The notes under the pieces: generated by a model
Told to the model about the DNA's origin: nothing
The model's input: the letters and a program-made list of their open reading frames with translations, nothing else
Databases searched by the model: none
Source: Candidatus Saccharimonadota bacterium
GTDB taxonomy: Bacteria > Patescibacteriota > Saccharimonadia > Saccharimonadales > UBA10212
DNA length: 36,725 nt
NCBI GenBank assembly: GCA_022841445.1
Contig: JALHRM010000001.1
Location: 141,002-177,726, forward strand
Direction of reading: 5' to 3'
Translations under genes and position numbers: made by a program
Shown: positions 32,471 through 36,725 of the stretch, one piece after another
Layout: every line of letters begins with the position of its first letter
Position numbering within the stretch: the first letter of the stretch is position 1

Positions 32471-33223
32471 TTATTTAAGCGAAAAAACAACTTGCACGGA
32501 GTAGTCGTACTCCTGTTCGCCTGGCTGCAATGACAAGCTTGGCGGACTGGCTGCAGTATCCGCTGCTGTTACTGAATCCCTAGAAAAAAGCGGGATTACA
32601 TCGCCTCCAGCCTGACCTTCTTTTACCTCTAGCACCTTATTGATCTTAATATCCAGACCTTGTGCAGCCTTTTCGGCTCGGGCTCTTGCGTCAGCGATGG
32701 CTTTGGTTCTAGCATCATCCTCCAAGCGTTTTTGTTTGGTCGTGCTAAAACTCGGGTAAGGGGTTATAGTGCCCTTGGGGTTTGTCGAAACAAGGTAGTC
32801 CTGCACTTTTTGGGCGAGTTCGCGGTTATCAACCGTGATGGTAAGACTAAGAGTACTTTGCTGTGGGGCGGGCTCCGAATCTACTGGCTGGGCAATTGGC
32901 CGGGAATAACTACTAGCATCAACCTTAATTTGATTATCGCTTAAGCCCACTTCTTTTAGCTTTGCAGTGATCTGCTGACTGAACTGAGTAAGGCTCGGTG
33001 TGTCGCCAAACTCGTAGTAAGGGTTAAAGGTAAATTCGTCCGGTTCGGCTTTGATTGAAGCGTGCCCGGTGATAGTAATTTTGCGCGCTTCGCCGTAGTC
33101 AATTTTCCACGGCTTCCAGATAAGAAGCATCGCGACAATAATAATAAGTAGGGCCAAGCAGATATAGCGTAGATCAAACTTTATACTGAACTGGTTAGAG
33201 TTGGCTGGTGTGTTTTTGCTCAT
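32471..33223 (-). CDS. SIMPL-domain (DUF541) protein, membrane-anchored
   Basis: 250 residues. One hydrophobic segment at 19-36 anchors the protein; the outside part is a SIMPL/DUF541 domain: ITGHASIKAEPDEFTFNPYYEF, then QITAKLKEVGLSDNQIKVDASSY, LSLTITVDN, ARTKAIADARARAEKAAQGLDIKINKVLEV, and the terminal SVQVVFSL strand. The family is widespread in envelopes and linked to oxidative-stress or kinase signalling roles. Divergent from the gene at 33328. Confidence 0.85.
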   Translation of the reverse strand: MSKNTPANSNQFSIKFDLRYICLALLIIIVAMLLIWKPWKIDYGEARKITITGHASIKAEPDEFTFNPYYEFGDTPSLTQFSQQITAKLKEVGLSDNQIKVDASSYSRPIAQPVDSEPAPQQSTLSLTITVDNRELAQKVQDYLVSTNPKGTITPYPSFSTTKQKRLEDDARTKAIADARARAEKAAQGLDIKINKVLEVKEGQAGGDVIPLFSRDSVTAADTAASPPSLSLQPGEQEYDYSVQVVFSLK

Positions 33224-33327
33224 GCCTTGTAGTTCTTAAGTATAGATACTGCGAAGATTTCTGGCAATCACTAATAATACAGCGAACGACATCGACGTTT
33301 GCGATAATCGCAGGCATAATTAGCCTG

Positions 33328-33942
33328 ATGTCTATAAACGACAATTCTGTCACGAAAGAACTCCTTTACCGGGTGATTACTCCGTCCACAAGCAGTCTGC
33401 TATGGGGGGTTTTGATGAGCATCTGCCTATGCGCCTGGCAGTTTATGCGTAGCGCGGCAAATTCAGACAATGCAGTAGAAAGTATTGCGGCTTTGGAAAC
33501 CATAATTACCCAGCCGATAGCTTCCCTGCTTCGAAACGACTCATTTAACGATGTGGTCCTGGCGATACTATTCGGGCTTGTCGGACTTGTCTGTTACACG
33601 ATTATCGAAGTTCTGATGGGCGTTTTTCACTCATATAAAAATCAAAAAACGCTCGTACATTTTGAGGGTAAAAATGTAGTGACCAGTATAAGGCCAGGAG
33701 CAAAGGTGCTGCTTGGTGACTGGCCGTGGCGATTGGCAGTAATAGTTGGGCTCATAGTGTTTACGTTTCTTTCGATGCTCGTGTTCAATGTCATCTCAAG
33801 TTCAAACTTTTTGGCCAAACAACCAGGTTTTGTACATTTCGCCGTCATTGTCTTTATGTATATGTTAGTGCTGCATATGTACTTGGTATTCTTACGGCTC
33901 TACATCCGCAGAACACGAATATTTGAAGAGTTACTGTTCTAG
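33328..33942 (+). CDS. Four-TM membrane protein, unknown function
   Basis: About 205 residues from ATG 33328. The frame extends upstream to 33208, but a CATAAT box (33315-33320) ends 7 nt before this ATG and there is a TCGACG -35-like sequence 17 nt before it. Four hydrophobic segments (LLWGVLMSICLCAWQFM, VVLAILFGLVGLVCYTIIEVLMGVF, WRLAVIVGLIVFTFLSMLVFNVI, FVHFAVIVFMYMLVLHMYLVFL) with a hydrophilic loop in the middle (residues about 110-130). No conserved family signature noticed. Confidence 0.7.
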   Translation: MSINDNSVTKELLYRVITPSTSSLLWGVLMSICLCAWQFMRSAANSDNAVESIAALETIITQPIASLLRNDSFNDVVLAILFGLVGLVCYTIIEVLMGVFHSYKNQKTLVHFEGKNVVTSIRPGAKVLLGDWPWRLAVIVGLIVFTFLSMLVFNVISSSNFLAKQPGFVHFAVIVFMYMLVLHMYLVFLRLYIRRTRIFEELLF

Positions 33943-33958
33943 CATAAACTTAAGCGAT

Positions 33959-33987
33959 TTGCATAATGATTTTAGTCGGAGTATCTT
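33959..33987 (+). promoter_or_regulatory. Candidate promoter of the 40-aa gene
   Basis: TTGCAT (33959-33964), 17-nt spacer, TATCTT (33982-33987). The next ATG with a Shine-Dalgarno is at 34029. Confidence 0.4.
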
Positions 33988-34028
33988 TTAATCATTAACA
34001 GGCATCGCTAAATAATAAGGGGTTATAA

Positions 34029-34151
34029 ATGTCAAAACTACCAGAAAATCAGAAAAAAATTATTATGATAGCCGTGTTTGTAGTAATATTCGCGGCGATT
34101 GGTTACTACTTCTTATACGCCGCCGATGCAGCCACCTGGATACGCCGCTAG
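34029..34151 (+). CDS. Small single-span membrane protein (40 aa)
   Basis: Too short for routine gene calling. ATG at 34029, preceded by AAGGGG 8 nt upstream; TAG at 34149-34151. It starts MSKLPENQKK, has a hydrophobic helix (IIMIAVFVVIFAAIGYYFLYAA) at about 11-32, then a short basic end (TWIRR). One membrane span with the N-terminal Lys pair favours N-in orientation. It might be a small regulatory or stress membrane peptide; no family recognised. It converges on uppP. Confidence 0.6.
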   Translation: MSKLPENQKKIIMIAVFVVIFAAIGYYFLYAADAATWIRR

Positions 34152-34160
34152 CCGGTAACT

Positions 34161-34958
34161 CTAAACAAGCGTGATTAATATCACAATACCGAGCACTATC
34201 CTGTAAATTGCGAAGATTTTGAATCCGTGATTCGATACGTATTTGAGTAACCATGATATGGCGATTAGTGCGACGATAAACGATGTTATACTTCCGGCAA
34301 TGATACTACCCCATCCGCCATCTACCGTAGATACATCACCCCCGCTCGAAAGAAGCTTAAATGCTCCCGCGACTGCCAAGATAGGTATAGCCAGATAGAA
34401 CGAAAAGGCAGTTGCCGAAACACGGTTAAGCCCTGACAGCACACCGCCAACAATACTGGCACCAGACCGCGAAACGCCCGGGAATAATGCGGCTGCTTGC
34501 GCGAGTCCGATAAATACTGCTTGCTTGGTCTGGATTTTTTCGAGTTCGATTTTTTGGTTTTTTTGCACCGGCCGGATTTTATCTACCCATAGCAATACAA
34601 ATGCTCCGAGTATCAGCATGGTTGCAACCAACACCGGCTGGGCGTATTCCTCGAGCGATGTACTCAGCAACAATCCCAAAATACCACCCGGCAGTGTTGC
34701 AATAAATAAATTCAGCCAAAATCGCTTAGCATATGACTTACCGCGGAAAAAATCCATCGCTTTTTGAGATAAATCAGCCCGATAGTGCCAAATGACAGCC
34801 GAAATTGCACCAAGCTGGATAACTATTGTAAATATCCGAGCCGTATCCTTGAACTTGATATACTCTTCAGCCACGATTAAATGACCGGTGCTACTGACTG
34901 GTAAAAATTCGGTTAAGCCTTCTATAAACCCAAGCAGGATAGCCTGCAATATATCCAT
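34161..34958 (-). CDS. uppP: Undecaprenyl-diphosphatase UppP (BacA)
   Basis: 265 residues with about eight membrane segments. Motif 1 EGLTEFLPVSSTGH (13-26) and motif 2 PGVSRSG (160-166, catalytic Arg 164) are intact. It dephosphorylates C55-PP to C55-P, recycling the lipid carrier for peptidoglycan and other wall polymers. The family also confers bacitracin tolerance. A TATACT box (34972-34967 on minus) is 8 nt before the ATG, another leaderless layout. It belongs with the MurJ and MurC-like functions. Confidence 0.95.
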   Translation of the reverse strand: MDILQAILLGFIEGLTEFLPVSSTGHLIVAEEYIKFKDTARIFTIVIQLGAISAVIWHYRADLSQKAMDFFRGKSYAKRFWLNLFIATLPGGILGLLLSTSLEEYAQPVLVATMLILGAFVLLWVDKIRPVQKNQKIELEKIQTKQAVFIGLAQAAALFPGVSRSGASIVGGVLSGLNRVSATAFSFYLAIPILAVAGAFKLLSSGGDVSTVDGGWGSIIAGSITSFIVALIAISWLLKYVSNHGFKIFAIYRIVLGIVILITLV

Positions 34959-34989
34959 CGAGCTTAAGTATATCAGTCGATGCTAGAAG

Positions 34990-35433
34990 TTAGGAAGCGA
35001 GCGGACCGACCTTGGTAAGTTGGTCTAAAACACGTTTGCCATGTGGCGATTGGTTAATTACCGAACTCATATCGCCGCCACAGCTGGCTTTGCCATTGGA
35101 TGTAGTATGTTCGCCATTTTGCCATTCTTCGACGCCCTTAATTTCGTATACCGTACCATCGACAGCCACATAACACTTGTTGCCATTTTTACCATCGGCG
35201 GCAGCAAGATCGGCCTGCGTGACTACGCCAGACTGGGCTTGCTCAGAAGTTCCGGATGCCGATTCTGTCTGCTGTGTGTTTTCTGGCGCTGTCGATGCAT
35301 CATTTTGCGTATTGCTTGACTGGGTAACATCCCGTGGACTACCCGACTCATCCTTACTAAACAGATAAAGTCCACCACCCACAACAATCACTACTGCGGC
35401 AACTACAAACACTTTTACAAAATTATTATTCAT
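34990..35433 (-). CDS. Anchored cytochrome-b5-like (heme/steroid-binding) domain protein
   Basis: 147 residues. A membrane anchor at about 7-24, a Ser/Thr/Gln/Glu spacer (about 28-70), then DLAAADGKNGNKCYVAVDGTVYEIKGVEEWQNGEHTTSNGKASCGGDMSSVINQSPHGKRVLDQLTKVG, which follows the cytochrome-b5/MAPR-like pattern (W-x-x-G-x-H and the SPHG-x-x-V-L end). Two cysteines (CYV and SCGGD) are unusual in this fold and might form a disulfide. Heme binding cannot be verified from sequence. A Shine-Dalgarno is present (AGGAGGA). Confidence 0.75.
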   Translation of the reverse strand: MNNNFVKVFVVAAVVIVVGGGLYLFSKDESGSPRDVTQSSNTQNDASTAPENTQQTESASGTSEQAQSGVVTQADLAAADGKNGNKCYVAVDGTVYEIKGVEEWQNGEHTTSNGKASCGGDMSSVINQSPHGKRVLDQLTKVGPLAS

Positions 35434-35507
35434 AAATAGTCCTCCTTTGGTTAATACTCAATACCTTGGCTTAATTTTACCTGAAAGATGTTTGTAATGG
35501 GTTATTT

Positions 35508-36425
35508 TTAGAACCAGCGTTTGCGCCGAAACATATACGCCACAACACCAATAATTGTCGCCGTAAAGATCAGTATCACCCAAAAAGCACCAGGATTTTC
35601 GGCAAATGGTAGCTGAATATTCATGCTATAAAAACCAGTCACCAACGTAAAAATGCTAAGCAATATTGTTACGCTGGTCATTAACTTGAATACTTTGTTC
35701 AAATTATTGGCAGTAATAGTGCTGTAGGCTTCTCGTACATTGCGGATAGTGGCAAGCAGCGATGTCGCAAGCTGAGTAAGCTCGGTTGTGCCCAAAGACA
35801 AGTCTTCAATCAAATCCTTGTCGTCTTCATATAGCCGCATGTAACGACCATTAAGCAGGTTATTGAGCACCGCCCGCATCGGCTCTAGCACCAGTAAGAA
35901 GTCGTTCAAATCCTCTTCTATATCAATAAAACTTATAAAGTCTTTGTTATCAATCTGCTGCCTGTTTAGCTGTGCTCGTATTTGCAAGATTCGGCGGTTC
36001 ACGTTGTTGATGCGGCGCTTAAAACCAATATTAATTTCAGTTAATATAGCCAGCACCAGCTGGGCGCGCTTGCTTGTAAATATCCCCTGCGCAAGCAATC
36101 TATCAAGACCACCAAATGGCGAACGGCAAATCGTCACCACCATTTCTTCAGTGTAAATAATAAGCAACGGCGAAGTGGTAAGCTTTTCGGTTTCAGGTAA
36201 ACTGTAGCGGGTGAAGATGTATGTGGCTTGACCTTCTTTTTCAATACGAGGGGACTCGTTGATATCCACGCCGTCCATCAATAGATCTAGGTCAAGTTTC
36301 AAATCCTTGCTGAGTTTCTCCAAATCCTCGTCGCTGGGAGATTCGACATGCACCCATGATCCTGGCCTGATTGATTCAACTTGGCGAACAGATGGTGATT
36401 TAACACTATTATAGAAAATACGCAT
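35508..36425 (-). CDS. corA: CorA-family metal transporter with SMN in place of GMN
   Basis: 305 residues, normal CorA length. The cytoplasmic N-terminal domain (to about 245) is alpha/beta and ends in a long helix (DLSLGTTELTQLATSLLATIRN). Two transmembrane helices follow; between them the pore signature, normally YGMN, is YSMN (Ser 267, Met 268, Asn 269), then IQLPFAENPG. It ends with the basic RRKRWF typical of CorA. The family takes up Mg2+, and Co2+ or Ni2+. A GMN change of this kind impairs Mg2+ transport in model proteins, so selectivity or transport may differ. The putative leader region carries the copy 2 element on its opposite side. Confidence 0.85.
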   Translation of the reverse strand: MRIFYNSVKSPSVRQVESIRPGSWVHVESPSDEDLEKLSKDLKLDLDLLMDGVDINESPRIEKEGQATYIFTRYSLPETEKLTTSPLLIIYTEEMVVTICRSPFGGLDRLLAQGIFTSKRAQLVLAILTEINIGFKRRINNVNRRILQIRAQLNRQQIDNKDFISFIDIEEDLNDFLLVLEPMRAVLNNLLNGRYMRLYEDDKDLIEDLSLGTTELTQLATSLLATIRNVREAYSTITANNLNKVFKLMTSVTILLSIFTLVTGFYSMNIQLPFAENPGAFWVILIFTATIIGVVAYMFRRKRWF

Positions 36426-36497
36426 ATTTGATGCCTGACTTTACTGCTTAACATAAGTATAGCTTTCATAGGTATCTTTTACTATCTGTAAAACAGT

Positions 36498-36526
36498 TTG
36501 ACTACCCCTGAATCATCTCCTATAAT
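36498..36526 (+). promoter_or_regulatory. Near-consensus sigma70 promoter before the copy 2 element and tRNA-Asn
   Basis: TTGACT (36498-36503), 17-nt spacer, TATAAT (36521-36526). The predicted start point is about 36533, which puts the whole three-hairpin element in the leader of the tRNA-Asn transcript. Confidence 0.85.
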
Positions 36527-36539
36527 TCATTTTGCATTT

Positions 36540-36623
36540 CTGTTTAGATCTTACGGGAAGAGCAGCCGGACAAATGTATTCCATTTTGCCCGGCGATGAG
36601 AAACCCTAAAAAGGTGACTCATC
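36540..36623 (+). ncRNA. Three-hairpin structured element, copy 2 (leader of tRNA-Asn)
   Basis: Hairpin A: CTG (36540-36542) and TCTT with AAGA and CAG (36563-36565); hairpin B: GCCGG with CCGGC (36565-36594) and AAATG with CATTT; hairpin C: GATGAG (36595-36600) with CTCATC (36618-36623). Shared with copy 1: CGGGAAGAGCAGCC and GGCGATGAGAAACCCT. The loops and stems of B differ completely while pairing persists. A strong plus-strand promoter lies upstream and tRNA-Asn begins 5 nt after the element, so here the plus strand is favoured as the RNA. Confidence 0.65.
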
Positions 36624-36628
36624 CTTAA

Positions 36629-36703
36629 TCCGGGGTAGCTCAGTGGTAGAGCGAGGGACTGTTAATCCCCAGGTCGGAGGTTCGAATCCTCTCCCCGGAG
36701 CCA
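36629..36703 (+). tRNA. tRNA-Asn (anticodon GTT)
   Basis: Acceptor stem TCCGGGG/CCCCGGA, D-arm with AGCTCAGTGGTAGAGC, anticodon loop CTGTTAA with GTT at 36661-36663, T-arm GGAGG-TTCGAAT-CCTCT, discriminator G and an encoded CCA (36701-36703). It reads AAC/AAU codons. It is the target of t6A modification by TsaC (18596). With the archaeal-type AspRS (23950) the tRNA may be charged through Asp-tRNA-Asn and amidation. A run of A then U-rich sequence at the window end (36705-36725) may be the beginning of its terminator. Confidence 0.97.
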
Positions 36704-36725
36704 TAAAAAATCCGTCAGCTTTTTT

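Noticed and set aside
33208-33327. Extended N-terminus of the four-TM protein overlapping the SIMPL gene
   Set aside because: The segment is Cys-rich and unlike a protein start, while the ATG at 33328 has a -10 box 7 nt upstream.
654-36156. Numerous short ORFs on the strand opposite to, or in other frames of, large genes
   Set aside because: They lie entirely within real genes, lack Shine-Dalgarno or promoters and show low-complexity or shadow-type composition.
1-36725. CRISPR array, insertion sequence or prophage signature
   Set aside because: No regularly spaced repeats, transposase or phage structural gene was found; the only repeats are the minisatellite and the two three-hairpin copies.

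Overview
This window most likely comes from a Patescibacteria/CPR bacterium, probably a Saccharibacteria (TM7) lineage. The evidence is indirect: compact genes, an archaeal-type aspartyl-tRNA synthetase, two PEGA-type membrane-anchored proteins, a short KHTNSKG-type small protein, cell-wall genes without biosynthetic pathways, and several transporters, acetyltransferases and anchored surface proteins. No rRNA or marker tree can be used here, so the assignment is an inference.

Layout. 1-2048 (minus): two neighbouring membrane-anchored extracellular proteins with similar basic Lys/Ser/Thr tails; the complete one looks like a polysaccharide lyase with a Pro-Thr linker. 2111-5279: lepA, a divergent succinylglutamate desuccinylase/aspartoacylase-type peptidase, and a GNAT acetyltransferase preceded by what looks like a complete leader-peptide attenuator (5299-5461). 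5463-8980 (minus): MurJ and a two-gene ABC exporter. 8992-11897: a 66-aa protein, an anchored protein on plus, a two-TM protein and an MFS transporter. 11950-14862 (plus): a MurC-like ligase overlapping an EEP phosphatase/nuclease, then an MscS channel. 14933-20975 (minus): an anchored Pro-rich protein, an unusual MutY-like glycosylase without an Fe-S site, and two PEGA proteins flanking tsaC. 21081-26357 (minus): cupin, SGNH esterase, MFS, RimJ-like GNAT and archaeal-type AspRS in a tight cluster, then a CBS/CNNM-type protein. 26442-29679: DsbA-like oxidoreductase, a gap with an orphan minus-strand promoter and tiny ORFs, a low-affinity-iron-permease-like protein and a KefB-type antiporter. 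29691-32464: an orphan Cys-rich protein behind a cobalamin-riboswitch-like leader and attenuator, divergent from a PlsC-like acyltransferase. 32471-36725: SIMPL protein, a four-TM protein, a 40-aa membrane protein, UppP, a cytochrome-b5-like protein, CorA and tRNA-Asn.

Main discoveries to follow: (1) a promoter, 25-codon leader ORF, antiterminator and terminator in front of a GNAT gene; (2) a B12-riboswitch-like leader with an intrinsic terminator controlling an uncharacterised protein with a six-cysteine tail; (3) an approximately 85-nt three-hairpin element occurring twice, once embedded in that leader and once between a near-consensus promoter and tRNA-Asn; (4) many promoters whose -10 box sits only 6-8 nt before the start codon, implying leaderless mRNAs.

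Functionally the window combines wall and lipid-carrier handling (MurJ, MurC-like, UppP), translation (LepA, AspRS, TsaC, tRNA-Asn), ion homeostasis (MscS, KefB, CorA, CBS protein) and surface interaction (lyases, PEGA proteins, anchored proteins).
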